Of a stretch of DNA of 64,000 nucleotides, positions 35,978-45,316 are shown one piece after another. Each line of letters opens with the position of its first letter. The first letter of the stretch is position 1. The position numbers were made by a program, and so were the translations under genes. The notes below the pieces were generated by a model, which searched no databases, was not told where the DNA came from, and worked only from the letters and a program-made list of their open reading frames with translations. The stretch is taken from the NCBI RefSeq assembly GCF_016756615.1, contig NZ_AP023262.1, positions 3,163,501 through 3,227,500 on the forward strand. The letters run 5' to 3'. Origin of the DNA: Mesorhizobium sp. L-8-3 (lineage in GTDB: Bacteria; Pseudomonadota; Alphaproteobacteria; Rhizobiales; Rhizobiaceae).

Positions 35978-36343
35978 GCGCCCGATCTTGCGCTCGAGCT
36001 CGGCGATCCGGGCGTGGGCTTGCGCCAGATCGCCGGGCAGTTCCGGCGGCGGCTTCACCGCCATGGCATCGCGAACCTTGAGCCGGCCGGGCTTGCGTCC
36101 GGGCCTGCGGTTCTCCAGCCCGGCAGCGCCGTGCGCCCGATAGGCAGCCCGCCAGTCATACAGCAGCTTGCGCACGATCTGCAGCTCACGCGCAACGGCG
36201 GCGAGCGACTCACCCGCGTCCAGCCGGCGCAGGGCTGCTTCCTTGAAGGCAACGGAAAAGACTCGCTTCGGTTGTTGTGGCATGGCACCTCCTCAGAGGC
36301 CCTGTCACTTGATTAGCGTGTCTCAATCAAGGGGTGCACTCCA

Positions 36344-36378
36344 ATTCACCATTCACCATTCACCATTCACCATTCACC
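36344..36378. repeat. ATTCACC heptamer tandem array, right part
   Basis: Five exact ATTCACC units follow the IS3 right end. With the left part they make about twenty units in the uninterrupted array. Confidence 0.96.
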
Positions 36379-37396
36379 CCACCGGCGCATCCGCGCGCAG
36401 GAGGCCCTCGGCCTTGAGATCGTCCCATAACACTGGCGGGATCGCGGCGTCGTAGATGGTGCGGTTGCCCCTGGCCTCGGCGATGCCCTGGCCGCCCGGG
36501 ATGACGGAGACGACGGTGGCGTGGAGCAGCGGGAAATGCAGCGCGGCCTCGATGAGGCGGACGCCGTGGCGCCGGCAGACGGCCTCGATGCGCGCGGCCT
36601 TGTCCAGGATCTCCTGCGGCGCCTCGGAATAGTTGTAATGGGCGCCGAGTTTCGGGCCGGTCGCCAGAATGCCGGAATTGTAGGGGCCGCCGAGCACGAT
36701 GCCGATACCGCGCCGCTCGCAGAGCGGCAGGAAGGAGGCGAGCGATTCCTGCTCCAGAAGCGTGTAGCGCCCGGCCAGCAGGAAGAGGTCGAAGTCGCCG
36801 CGCTCGGCCAGCCACTGGCAAGGCTGCCATTCGTTGATGCCGGCGCCGAAGGCCTTGATCACGCCCTGGTCGCGCAGCGACAGCAGCGCGTAATAGCCCG
36901 ACGCCATGAATGCATCGAGCCTGGCCTGCAGCGCCTCCTGCGAGCCGTGGTTGAAGATGTCGAGATCATGCGCATAGAGGATGTCGATACGGTCGACGCC
37001 GAGGCGCTCGAGCGAGGCCTCGAAGGACCGCATGACGCCGTCATAGCTGTAGTCGTAGACCTCGCGGCGCGACGGCGTGTCGAAGAATTTGCAGAGGCCG
37101 GTGCGCTCGTCCGGCGGACAGACCTTCAACAGCCGCCCGACCTTGCTCGACAGAACATAGTCGTCGCGGCGCCTGCCGCGCAGGAACCGGTTGAGGCGCG
37201 TCTCGGAGAGGCCGAGCCCGTAGAGCGGCGCGGTGTCGAAATAGCGGCAGCCGGTCTCCCAGGCAGTTTCGAGGATCCGGGCTGCGTCCTCCTCGGAGAT
37301 AGCCCGGTAGAGATTGCCGAGGGGGGCGCCGCCGAAGCCGAGTTCGGTGAAGTCGATGCCCCCATTGCCGATACGATCGAAATGCCGTGTCCTCAT
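36374..37396 (-). CDS. Aldo/keto reductase (L-fucose/aldose or pyridoxal dehydrogenase-like)
   Basis: A 340-aa NADP-linked TIM-barrel oxidoreductase. The start is set at 37396, after a gggaggg site; the frame is open upstream through the intergenic repeats but without family sequence. The catalytic tetrad fits: Asp and Tyr in RYFDTAPLYGLGLSE, Lys in LSSKVGRLL and His in DILYAHDLDIF. FTELGFGGAPLGNLYR at the start resembles D-threo-aldose (L-fucose) 1-dehydrogenase and pyridoxal 4-dehydrogenase. The FucU-type protein nearby supports a sugar role. Its 3' end reaches into the heptamer array: the last codons lie in the final repeat unit. Confidence 0.87.
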   Translation of the reverse strand: MRTRHFDRIGNGGIDFTELGFGGAPLGNLYRAISEEDAARILETAWETGCRYFDTAPLYGLGLSETRLNRFLRGRRRDDYVLSSKVGRLLKVCPPDERTGLCKFFDTPSRREVYDYSYDGVMRSFEASLERLGVDRIDILYAHDLDIFNHGSQEALQARLDAFMASGYYALLSLRDQGVIKAFGAGINEWQPCQWLAERGDFDLFLLAGRYTLLEQESLASFLPLCERRGIGIVLGGPYNSGILATGPKLGAHYNYSEAPQEILDKAARIEAVCRRHGVRLIEAALHFPLLHATVVSVIPGGQGIAEARGNRTIYDAAIPPVLWDDLKAEGLLRADAPVG

Positions 37397-37494
37397 GGGT
37401 CCCTCCCGCTCCGCGCCAGCCTCCGACAATGGACTCGACGGCACGCCGTTGCTAGCATTCGCGTCGCGGCGGAGGAATATTCCGAGGGGAGGCG

Positions 37495-37656
37495 ATGTCG
37501 GAAAAATTCGTGCATGCGTCGGGCGGTCGCCAAGCGACTGTCGTCCGGAAGGATTCTGGCGTCCCGAAGGATTTTGGCGTCCCGAAGGAGTCTGGCCCCC
37601 CGATTGATTTCGGCGCCCCGGCGGCCGCTGCTTCGATCGCATCTGGAAGGAAATGA
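37495..37656 (+). CDS. Short 53-aa ORF with hexapeptide repeats, coupled to the M42 peptidase gene
   Basis: ATG at 37495 follows an excellent ribosome site (gaggggagg), and the stop overlaps the peptidase start (ATGA). The protein starts MSEKFVHASGGRQATVV, then has four six-residue units KDSGVP, KDFGVP, KESGPP and IDFGAP, encoded by an 18-bp tandem DNA repeat at about 37549-37620, and ends in an Ala/Ser-rich GRK tail. No family is recognised. It may be a real small protein or a leader that tunes translation of the next gene. The strong site and overlap argue for translation. Confidence 0.5.
   Translation: MSEKFVHASGGRQATVVRKDSGVPKDFGVPKESGPPIDFGAPAAAASIASGRK
37549..37620. repeat. 18-bp tandem repeat, four diverged units
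   Basis: Four units of the form GAAGGATTCTGGCGTCCC, the last two diverged. The period is a multiple of three, so every unit keeps the reading frame on both strands. Confidence 0.85.
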
Positions 37657-38759
37657 TGAAGGACCGCCTGCGCAAGCTGCTGTGCGAGCTGATGATGATT
37701 CCGGGCCTCAGCGGCCATGAGGGCAGGGTACGGCGCTATCTGAAGGAGCGGCTGGAAGAGCTCGGCCTTGCCACCCGCACCGACATGCTGGGCAATCTGA
37801 TCGCCACGATCGACGGCGACCCGGCCCTGCCCTCGGTCATGCTCTTCACCCATATGGATCAGCTCGGCTTCGTCGTGCGCAAGATCGAGCCCGACGGCTT
37901 CATCCGGCTGGAACGGCTGGGCGGCGTGCCGGAGCGCGCGCTCGCCTCGCAGGCGGTGCTTTTATGCGTTGGCGAGGGCAGGGACAGGCCCGGCATCATC
38001 GCCAGCAAGAGCCACCATGCCACAACGCCGGAGGAGAAATACAAGGTCGTCCCCTATATGGACCTCTATGTCGATGCCGGCTTCGGCAGCGCTGCGGAGG
38101 CGAGGGCCGCCGGTATCGACATCGGCACGCCCGTCGTCTACCGGCCGACCGTGATCGAACTCGGCGGCGACCGCATCGCCGGAACCGCGGCAGACGACCG
38201 GGCGGGCTGCGCCGTGCTGGTGGAGGCCACCCACGCGATCGCCGAAGCCAAGGCGGGGCCGAGGGTGCATATCGTCTTTTCCGTGCAGGAGGAGTTCAAC
38301 CTGCGCGGCGCGTTGACCGCCGCCCAGGTGCTCATGCCCGAGATCGCGATCCAGCTCGACCTTATCCTCGCCACCGACACGCCCGACATGGGCTATCGCG
38401 GCGAGGTGCGGCTGGGCGGCGGCCCGGCGATGAGCCTCTATTCCTTCCATGGCCGCGGCACGCTCAACGGAACCATCCCGCATCCGGCTCTCGTGACGCT
38501 GTTCGAAGGCGCCGCCGGCGGGCTCGGCCTGCCGCTCCAGCGTTCGGCCCATACGGGCGCACTCACCGATTCGGCCTATGTGCAACTCGTCGGCGGCGGG
38601 GTCGCCTCGATCGATCTCGGCTTCCCGATGCGCTACACCCATTCCTCGCTGGAGCTGTGCGATCTCGCCGATCTCGAGGGGCTGACCAGGCTGCTCGCGG
38701 CCGGCATCGGCGCCATCGACGCTACCTTCAGCCTCGACAGGGACGACCACATCGGATGA
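37656..38759 (+). CDS. M42-family metallopeptidase (FrvX/endoglucanase-like)
   Basis: A 367-aa protein (368 aa from the ATG three bases earlier). The two-metal site ligands are visible: THMDQLGF (His), AGTAADDRAGCAVLVE (Asp), IVFSVQEEFNLRG (Glu pair), ATDTPDMGYRG (Asp) and YTHSSLELCDL (His). The family contains glutamyl aminopeptidases and related tetrahedral peptidases, also annotated as cellulase M or FrvX in sugar operons. It overlaps the FGGY kinase start by four bases, so the two are coexpressed, and it may act on a glycopeptide-like or amidated sugar substrate. Confidence 0.87.
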   Translation: MKDRLRKLLCELMMIPGLSGHEGRVRRYLKERLEELGLATRTDMLGNLIATIDGDPALPSVMLFTHMDQLGFVVRKIEPDGFIRLERLGGVPERALASQAVLLCVGEGRDRPGIIASKSHHATTPEEKYKVVPYMDLYVDAGFGSAAEARAAGIDIGTPVVYRPTVIELGGDRIAGTAADDRAGCAVLVEATHAIAEAKAGPRVHIVFSVQEEFNLRGALTAAQVLMPEIAIQLDLILATDTPDMGYRGEVRLGGGPAMSLYSFHGRGTLNGTIPHPALVTLFEGAAGGLGLPLQRSAHTGALTDSAYVQLVGGGVASIDLGFPMRYTHSSLELCDLADLEGLTRLLAAGIGAIDATFSLDRDDHIG

Positions 38760-40264
38760 GGCACTATCTCGGCGTCGATATCGGAACCTTCGAGACGAAG
38801 GGCGTGCTCGTCGACGAGGCTGGCAACATCGTGGCCAGCTCCGCCCACAGCCACAAGATGCTGGTGCCGCAGCCCGGCTGGGCCGAGCACCGGCCACGGG
38901 AAGACTGGTGGGGCGATTTCGTCTTCGTGACGCGCAAGCTCCTGGCCGCGAGCCGGGTCGACCCGCGATCGATCCGCGCGATCGGCTGCAGCGCGATCGG
39001 ACCCTGCATGCTGCCGGTCGACGCCGCCGGCGAGCCGCTGTCCAACGCCGTGCTCTACGGTGTCGACACGCGGGCGGCGAAGGAGATCGCGGCGCTCGAC
39101 GCGCGCATCGGCGCGGAGCGGATCCTCGACCGCTGCGGCAATGCGCTGACCTCGCAGTCGGTGGGGCCGAAGATCCTCTGGCTGAAGAACAACCGGCCGG
39201 AGATCCACGCCCGGGCGGCGAAGTTCCTCAACTCGACAAGCTACATCAATTTCCGGCTGACCGGCCGGTACGTCATCGACCACTATTCGGCGGCCAGTTC
39301 CAGCCCGCTCTACGATGTCGGCACACGCGACTGGACCTTCGACCTCGCCGACGACATCGCCCGGCCAGACCAGCTTCCGGACCTGTTGTGGACCACCGAC
39401 ATCGCGGGCACGGTGACGGCAGCCGCCGCGGAGGAGACGGGGCTGGCGGCGGGCACGCCGGTCATCACCGGAACGATCGACGCGGCCGCCGAGGCGCTGA
39501 GCGTCGGCGTCGCCGAGCCGGGCGACATGATGGTGATGTACGGATCGACCGTCTTCACCATCATGCTCAGCGAGGAACGTATCCGCGAACCGCGTCTCTG
39601 GTACGCGCCCTGGCTGTTCGAGGGCGAGCACGCCTCGATGGCCGGGCTATCGACCAGCGGCACGCTGACCCACTGGTTTCGCGACCAGTTCGCCAGGGAA
39701 TTGCAGCCGAACATGGTCTTCCTGACCTTGGCGGAGGAAGCGCTCGCCTCGCCGCCGGGTGCCAAAGGCCTTGTCGTGCTTCCCTATTTCTCCGGCGAGC
39801 GCACGCCGATCCACGATCCCCGGGCCAAGGGCATGGTGTTCGGGCTCGACCTCACCCATACGCGCAGCGACGTCTACCGGGCGCTGCTCGAAGGCATTGC
39901 CTGCGGCACCACCCATATCGTCGACACCTATCGGGAGATCGGGGCGCCGCCCGGCAGGATCTACGCCGTCGGCGGCGGCACCAAGAACATTGCCTGGGTG
40001 CAGGCGACCTCCGACATTTCCGGCCTCGCCCAGATCCTGCGCCGGCGCACGATCGGCGCCTCCTATGGCGACGCCTTCCTGGCGGCCGTGGCGGTGGGTG
40101 ACGCCAGGCGCGGCGACATCGAGACCTGGAACCCGGTGGAGGGCAAGCTGTCGCCCAACAAGCGGACGGCCGCAATCTATGAGCGCCAGTATCGCATCTT
40201 CCGCCGGCTCTATGAGCGGACGAAGGATTTGATGGCCGAACTGTCGGACAACGCGTCGGGCTGA
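38756..40264 (+). CDS. FGGY-family carbohydrate kinase (xylulokinase-like)
   Basis: A 502-aa sugar kinase; the ATG overlaps the peptidase stop, and the longer upstream frame is a shadow. The first ATP-binding piece is LGVDIGTFETKGVLVDEAG, followed by IGCSAIGPCMLPVD and the catalytic region GTIDAAAEALSVGVAEPGD (the Asp acts as base). PYFSGERTPIHDPRAKGMVFGL and VGGGTKNIAWVQATSDISG complete the FGGY signature and the adenosine site. Xylulokinase and related pentulose kinases share this pattern; the sugar is unknown. It is the last gene before the repeat mosaic. Confidence 0.9.
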   Translation: MRHYLGVDIGTFETKGVLVDEAGNIVASSAHSHKMLVPQPGWAEHRPREDWWGDFVFVTRKLLAASRVDPRSIRAIGCSAIGPCMLPVDAAGEPLSNAVLYGVDTRAAKEIAALDARIGAERILDRCGNALTSQSVGPKILWLKNNRPEIHARAAKFLNSTSYINFRLTGRYVIDHYSAASSSPLYDVGTRDWTFDLADDIARPDQLPDLLWTTDIAGTVTAAAAEETGLAAGTPVITGTIDAAAEALSVGVAEPGDMMVMYGSTVFTIMLSEERIREPRLWYAPWLFEGEHASMAGLSTSGTLTHWFRDQFARELQPNMVFLTLAEEALASPPGAKGLVVLPYFSGERTPIHDPRAKGMVFGLDLTHTRSDVYRALLEGIACGTTHIVDTYREIGAPPGRIYAVGGGTKNIAWVQATSDISGLAQILRRRTIGASYGDAFLAAVAVGDARRGDIETWNPVEGKLSPNKRTAAIYERQYRIFRRLYERTKDLMAELSDNASG

Positions 40265-40371
40265 AGGCTCGCGACCTGCAGATGGTCCTGCCGCTCGAAT
40301 CGTGATTTTGGTTGCCCCTACGGTCGCTCCGGCCTTTCGGCGTCGAGTCGCCCCTGCCATGAAAGTAGGGC

Positions 40372-41340
40372 GGAAAGCCTTTTGATTTCAGTCGGATAAG
40401 GTTGAGCCAGATACCCCTCTGTCCTGCCGGACATCTCCCCCACAAGGGGGGAGACTGGCTGTCATCGATGACGGCACTCGTCCTGCAACGTCGACGATTG
40501 GCGAAATCCAAGCGGCCGGCCGGTCTCCCCCCTTGTGGGGGAGATGTCCGGCAGGACAGAGAGGGGTGCGAAGACACGCGGCACTTTCATCCAGGAAGGC
40601 GCCCGACGCCGGCCGGTGGGTCTCATCCGGCTGCCGCCACCTTCCCCCCGTAAAACGGGGAGAAGACCGCCTGCCGCGATGGCGACGCTCGATCTGCAGC
40701 GCTGACGATTGACGAAGCCGGTGGCGACATCGGTCTTCTCCCCGCGATGCGCTAGGGCATATACACATCTCTTCTGCAAGGGACACGGCCTGCTGCAACG
40801 CCTCGTCGACCACCGCGCTCCCTGGAGCACCCCTCATCCGACCCAGCCAGTATTTCGGCTCGACTGTCGAACCCGTCATCACTGCCGGATCCGAAATACT
40901 GTCTGGGCCACCTTCTCCCACAAGGGGAGAAGGCAGGATTGCAGAGGCGTTGCCGCCAACCTTCAACGTCGGCGATTTGCGGAACCGTCGAAGCCAAGCT
41001 CTCCCTTCTCCCCTTGTGGGAGAAGGTGGCCCAGACTGTATTTCGGCCCCTACGTTCGTGCTGGGCTCAAGGGTGACGCCGAAATACAGGCTGGGTCGGA
41101 TGAGGGGTGCTCCGGGGAGCGCGGCGGTCGACCAAAACGGACAAAGGACGAGACCAGGCAACGGTTGGGCTCGGGAGATGTGTATATGCCCTAGCCGCGA
41201 TGCGGGGAGAAGGTGCCGGTCCACCCTCCGCAGCTGCAGCGCAGCTGCTGCGGAGGACGGGCAGGCGGATGAGGGGCATTTCGCGCCGTCGCCGCATCGC
41301 TTATCCAATTGAGACAAAACGGATTTCGGCGCTACTTTCA
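40372..41340. repeat. Nested palindromic mosaic, copy 1
   Basis: Several inverted repeats lie one inside the other. An outer CTTTTGATTTCAGTCGGATA pairs with a TATCCAATTGAGACAAAACG-like end. Next are CATCCGGCTGCC and the CTTCTCCCCGCGATGCG pair, then CTAGGGCATATACACATCT with AGATGTGTATATGCCCTAG (about 40752-41195), then GCACCCCTCATCCGACCCAG, and the core CCTTCTCCCACAAGGGGAGA. A further palindrome (CCCCTCTGTCCTGCCGGACA arms, about 40411-40565) is inserted near the left. The part 40740-41210 recurs at 48359-48829 with constant offset. It fills the 1.1-kb gap between the FGGY kinase gene and the CUT1 permease gene. Confidence 0.9.
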
Positions 41341-41373
41341 TGGCAGGGCGCGACCGAGCTCACAGACGCTCAC

Positions 41374-42303
41374 CTATTTCACCGCGCCCGCCGCCATGCC
41401 GGCGATGATGTAGCGTTCGAGCACGATGCCGACCACGACCAGCGGGGCGATCGCGGCGGTCGAGAGTGCGGCCATCGCCCACCAGTTGATGCCCTGGCTG
41501 CCGGTCTGGCTGGCGACCATGACGGGAAGCGTCTTGGCGTCGGTCGAGGTGAGCAGCGCGGCGAAGAAATACTCGTTCCAGCACAGGATGAGCGCCAGGA
41601 TGAAGGAGGCGACCATGCCGGGGAGCGCGATCGGCACGACGATGCGCAGGAAGGCGCCCCAGACGGACAGGCCGTCGACGAGGGCCGCCTCCTCGAGCTC
41701 GACGGGGATCGCCTTGAACTGGTCGCGCATGATCCAGATCACGATCGGCAGCACCATCAGCGTGTAGAGCAGGATGAGCCCGATGCGGGTGTCGAGCAGC
41801 GCGATCTCCTTGTAGAGAACGAGGAAGGGCAAAGCGAGCACCACCGGCGGCAGGATCATCTGCGACAGGAAGAAGAAGGAGATGTCCTTGTTCGTCATCC
41901 ACAGGAAACGGTAGGAGAAGCGGCTGAGGCCATAGGCGGCGAGCGAGCCGATCACCAGAGCCAGCGACGAGGCCGCGACCGACGCCACGACGCTGTTCCA
42001 GAAGCGTTTCAGGAACTCGTCGCGCACCGTCGACGTGCCGGTGATCGTATCGGGCGAGAGGCCGAGCGACTGCCAGCCCTTCCATTGCGGCTGGAAGTCG
42101 ACGAAGGGGATCAGGTGTCCCTGCATGACGTCGGGCGCGATCTTGAAGGACGTGGTGACCGTCCAGAAGATCGGGAACAGGCAGATCAAGGCCCAGACGA
42201 TCAGGATGCCGTAGACGGCGATGCGGGAAGCGGCGTGGCGCAGCCGGGCGGCCGGCTTCACGCCGGTGTCCACGGCGGCGGCGGAGACGTCGATCGCGGC
42301 CAT
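41374..42303 (-). CDS. CUT1 sugar ABC permease, MalG-type
   Basis: A 309-aa inner-membrane permease with a strong aggagg site. The first helix is RIAVYGILIVWALICLFPIFWTV; five more follow. The EAA loop VELEEAALVDGLSVWGAFLRIVVPIALPGMVASFILALILCWNEYFFAALL is a textbook MalG-type sequence. It lies one base after the MalF-type gene. The long extracytoplasmic loop after helix 1 is also typical. Together with the MalF-type partner it should form the channel of a mono- or oligosaccharide importer. Confidence 0.92.
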   Translation of the reverse strand: MAAIDVSAAAVDTGVKPAARLRHAASRIAVYGILIVWALICLFPIFWTVTTSFKIAPDVMQGHLIPFVDFQPQWKGWQSLGLSPDTITGTSTVRDEFLKRFWNSVVASVAASSLALVIGSLAAYGLSRFSYRFLWMTNKDISFFFLSQMILPPVVLALPFLVLYKEIALLDTRIGLILLYTLMVLPIVIWIMRDQFKAIPVELEEAALVDGLSVWGAFLRIVVPIALPGMVASFILALILCWNEYFFAALLTSTDAKTLPVMVASQTGSQGINWWAMAALSTAAIAPLVVVGIVLERYIIAGMAAGAVK

Positions 42304-42304
42304 C

Positions 42305-43435
42305 TCAGCTCTCCTCCTGCCCGTAGCCGCGCAACCAGCGGCCCGCCATGTTGAGCATCAGGGTCAGCGCCACCACGATCAGCACCAGATAGACCATAGC
42401 CAGCAGCGTGCCGTAGCCGACATTGGAGCGATCGCGATATTCGCGATAGATGAAGCTCGTCACCGAATCCGTCGCCCCGCCCGGCCCGCCCGAGGTGACG
42501 TTGATGATGATGTCGGCGATCTTCAGCTTGAAGATGATGCGGATCATGATCGCGGTGATCGATACCGGCAAAGTGAGCGGGAAGACGACCTTCCAGAAGG
42601 TCTGCCAGCCATTGGCGCCGTCGACCCTGGCGGCCTCCATGACCTCGCGCGGCAAGGCCTGCAGCCCTGCGAGCAGCATGATCATCATCAGGGGAATGAA
42701 GGTCCAGGCATCCATCGCCATGATCGACAGCTTGGCGAGCCAGGGATCACTGAAGAAGGCCGGCGTCTCCCAGCCCAGCCAGCGGGCGAGATTGGCGACG
42801 GGGCCGAAGCGGATTTCCATCATCGACTTGCCGACCATCCAGCTTACCGCCACGGGCGACAACATGAGGGGCAGGAGGAAGACGACGCGGAAGAATTTCC
42901 GGCCGCGGATCTGCGCATTGAGCAGCAGGGCCAGGCCGAAGGCGATGGCATATTCGACCAGCACCGAGAGCGTGTACCAGACCATGTTGCGGAGCGCGTT
43001 CCAGTAGAACGGATCGGCAAGCATCTGCCTGAAATTGTCGAGCCCGTTGAATTTGCGGCCCTCGAAGGATGAGAGGTTCCAGTCGGTGAAGGCGATGTTG
43101 AGCCCGAACACAAGCGGGAAGACGACCATGGCCGCGATGAACAGCACGGCCGGCAGCACGAAGAGCGCCTTGGCGCCGTCGGAGCCGCGCCGCAGCACGA
43201 GCGAGGCGCCGAAAGCCACGGCCCAGAAGACATAGGCATAGACCGCAGGGCGCCAGTTCGCGAAGCCCGCCGTGATCAACCCCGCCGAATGGAGGATCTG
43301 GATCGCGAAGGTCGCGACCAGCACCAGCCAGCCAGCAGCGAGAACAAGGGCTCCAAGGCGGCGCCGGCTTTCCGGGACCGGCTCGGCCGCGACGACATGA
43401 GGGGGATCGGCGACGACTGCCGACGCATTCTGCAT
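42305..43435 (-). CDS. CUT1 sugar ABC permease, MalF-type
   Basis: About 376 aa from the ATG at 43435; the frame is open to an ATG at 43552 (415 aa) and neither start has a convincing ribosome site. Helices start with LGALVLAAGWLVLVATFAIQIL, and there are eight hydrophobic segments, more than the usual six, as in MalF proteins. The coupling loop is PREVMEAARVDGANGWQTFWKVVFPLTLPVSITAIMIRI. The next gene, for the binding protein, lies about 200 bp upstream. Confidence 0.88.
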   Translation of the reverse strand: MQNASAVVADPPHVVAAEPVPESRRRLGALVLAAGWLVLVATFAIQILHSAGLITAGFANWRPAVYAYVFWAVAFGASLVLRRGSDGAKALFVLPAVLFIAAMVVFPLVFGLNIAFTDWNLSSFEGRKFNGLDNFRQMLADPFYWNALRNMVWYTLSVLVEYAIAFGLALLLNAQIRGRKFFRVVFLLPLMLSPVAVSWMVGKSMMEIRFGPVANLARWLGWETPAFFSDPWLAKLSIMAMDAWTFIPLMMIMLLAGLQALPREVMEAARVDGANGWQTFWKVVFPLTLPVSITAIMIRIIFKLKIADIIINVTSGGPGGATDSVTSFIYREYRDRSNVGYGTLLAMVYLVLIVVALTLMLNMAGRWLRGYGQEES

Positions 43436-43642
43436 TGTGACACCAAAACCGGGTGGCGGCACCGAAAGGATCGGTGCCGCCGCTCTAACCATGCGTCCAA
43501 GCACCGGATATCCCGAAACGTCCCGCTTTCGGGCCCGATGCTCCAGTTTCAACGCGGCCCCGCTCGTTGCGGGACCGGTATTCGCCGATTCTCCGCCCGC
43601 TGCCTTTTCCCCTTCGGGGAAGAAGGCGAGGGGCGGTGGCTC

Positions 43643-45316
43643 CTACAGGCCCAGCGAAGCCTTGTAGAGCTTGATCTGGTTCTCCCGGCCGATCTGGTCG
43701 GTGAGCTTCTCCCAGGCCGCGGCGATGGCGTCCGCGCCTTCCTGCGCCGACTTGTACTGGCCGGCATAGGTCTTGGCGAGTTCGTCCTCGGCGACCGAAT
43801 AATACTGGAAGATGCCGGGAATGCGCGGCTCGATCGCGGCGTTCGGATGGTTGTAGGAATCGAGGTTAGAGCCGAGATAATCCTCGATATAGGCGCGGTC
43901 GTAGCCCGCCGCTTCCCATTCGTCATAGTTGAAGTGGGAGTTGCGATAGGGCTGGAAACCGGAGGGATAGGCCGACGTCCACAGCGACAGGTCCTTGCCG
44001 CCGAGATGGGCGGCTGCCGACCAGGCCGCCTTCTTCTTCTTTTCGTCGCCGTCCACGCGGGCCATCACATAGATGCCCCAGCCGATATAGGCCATGTTGG
44101 GCGCATAGTTCGGGCCGGAGGCGAGCTTTTCCCAGGCGCCCTTGCCGTCGTTCCACACGTCGTCGGAGCCGGGCAGGATCGAGAAGGCGGAGACTTCGCC
44201 GACCACCGAGGTGTCGGAGGTGCGGGCCATGGAGCCGACGTCGCCCCACCAGCTGAGCGAGGAGCCGGTGCCGGCCAGGAACTGCTGGAAGGCGGTGGTG
44301 CCGGGATCGGCATTGATCTGGTCGGCGGGCTGGGCGGCAATGACGTCGAGCACGTCCTGGATGGCGCGCACGAAGGCCTCGTTGTTGACGCGCGGCTTCA
44401 TCGTGTCGGGATCGAACAGCCAGGCCTTGTCGTCCGGATGCTTGGCATAGGCGGTCGCCCGGCTTTCGAGGAAATAGAAGCCGAAGCCGCCCCAGCCCTT
44501 GAGCGGGTCGAGATAGCCATAGGCCTCGCCGCCGGTAAGCGGGTCCTTCTTGCCCTTCAGGAACTTGGTGACCGCCTGGACCTGCTGCCAGGTGACGGGC
44601 GCGACCCATTCGCCCTGGTTGCCCTCGGCCTTCCAGGCCGCGGCGAGATCGGCATTGTCGAAATAGTCCTTGCGGTAGCTGAAGGTGTGGCAGTCGCCGT
44701 CGATCGAGATGCGGTAGGTCTTGCCGTCCCAGGTGCCGACCGGCGCTTTCAGGTAGCCGACATAGTCGTCCATGTCGATCAGCTTCTTGACCCAGTCGGG
44801 CATCTCCGAGGCGAGGCCCTTGCCGCAGACGTCGCCCTCGAAGGGGGCGCCCATCTCGATGATGTCGAAGTCCACCGTGCCGGTGGCGATCGATTGCTGC
44901 AGGCGGGCATTGTAGTCGGCCTGGGCGAGGTCGATCCAGTTGATCCTGGCGCCCGTATAGGCCTCCCAGGGCTTCAGGAAGCCGCGGAACAGGAAATTGT
45001 GCAGGTTCTGGTTGTTGAGACCCATGAAGGTGAGCTCGACTCCGGCGAACTCGCCCTGCTGCACGGTCGACCTGGTGCCCTCCAGACACATCTCGCCGAC
45101 TTTCTGCCAGTCGGCGTCGGTCGGGGAGCCCATGCCCACGCCGGGGATCTTCAGGATCTCCGAGCGCAGATTGCCCTGTGCCCGCGCCTGCGGCGCAAGC
45201 ATGCCGAGACCGGCCGAAGCGCCGAGCGCCATGGCCGACACCCCGGCGGCCGCCTTGAGAACATTCCTGCGGCTGGCCTGCATGGCCATAAGCCGCTCGT
45301 AAACTTCAACTTTCAT
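43643..45316 (-). CDS. Extracellular sugar-type solute-binding protein, Tat-exported
   Basis: A 557-aa binding protein from the ATG with a ggagg site 8 bases upstream. It starts MKVEVYERLMAMQASRRNVLKAAAG, a twin-arginine signal followed by VSAMALGASAGLGMLAPQARAQ. The mature part shows the family-1 solute-binding pattern with VELTFMGLNNQNLHNFLFRG, MPDWVKKLIDMDDYVGYLKAPVG and KLASGPNYAPNMAYIGWGIYVM. It is larger than the usual 420 aa, so an enlarged lobe or unusual ligand is likely. It is the first gene of the minus-strand operon with the MalF/MalG-type permeases. Confidence 0.87.
   Translation of the reverse strand: MKVEVYERLMAMQASRRNVLKAAAGVSAMALGASAGLGMLAPQARAQGNLRSEILKIPGVGMGSPTDADWQKVGEMCLEGTRSTVQQGEFAGVELTFMGLNNQNLHNFLFRGFLKPWEAYTGARINWIDLAQADYNARLQQSIATGTVDFDIIEMGAPFEGDVCGKGLASEMPDWVKKLIDMDDYVGYLKAPVGTWDGKTYRISIDGDCHTFSYRKDYFDNADLAAAWKAEGNQGEWVAPVTWQQVQAVTKFLKGKKDPLTGGEAYGYLDPLKGWGGFGFYFLESRATAYAKHPDDKAWLFDPDTMKPRVNNEAFVRAIQDVLDVIAAQPADQINADPGTTAFQQFLAGTGSSLSWWGDVGSMARTSDTSVVGEVSAFSILPGSDDVWNDGKGAWEKLASGPNYAPNMAYIGWGIYVMARVDGDEKKKKAAWSAAAHLGGKDLSLWTSAYPSGFQPYRNSHFNYDEWEAAGYDRAYIEDYLGSNLDSYNHPNAAIEPRIPGIFQYYSVAEDELAKTYAGQYKSAQEGADAIAAAWEKLTDQIGRENQIKLYKASLGL

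Larger units (their letters stand above)
34565..36283 (-). pseudogene. IS3-family OrfA split by IS256 copy 2
   Basis: The 5' part (36283 down to 35978) encodes an HTH protein (FSVAFKEAALRRLDAGESLAAVARE, then AHARIAELERKIG). The 3' part (34677 down to 34565) continues as RQQMELDFFRRALHLVSG. Removing the IS256 copy and one GCGCCCGA restores one continuous frame of about 137 codons. So the gene was intact before the insertion. The A7 tract on the + strand at 34646-34652 reads T TTT TTT in frame, a classical slippery site. Confidence 0.88.
33653..36343 (-). mobile_element. IS3-family insertion sequence interrupted by IS256 copy 2
   Basis: Both ends carry long inverted repeats of about 44 bp that start TGGAGTGCACCCCT and run to ATCAAGTGACAGGG with two short mismatched patches. 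Without the nested IS256 copy and its 8-bp duplication the element is about 1.38 kb. It carries orfA and orfB on the minus strand. It sits inside the heptamer array; ATTC on both sides fits a short target duplication, although the repeats make the exact size ambiguous. Confidence 0.93.

Noticed and set aside
33544..36378. CRISPR array
   Set aside because: The repeats are seven bases long with no spacers, and the interruption is an insertion sequence.
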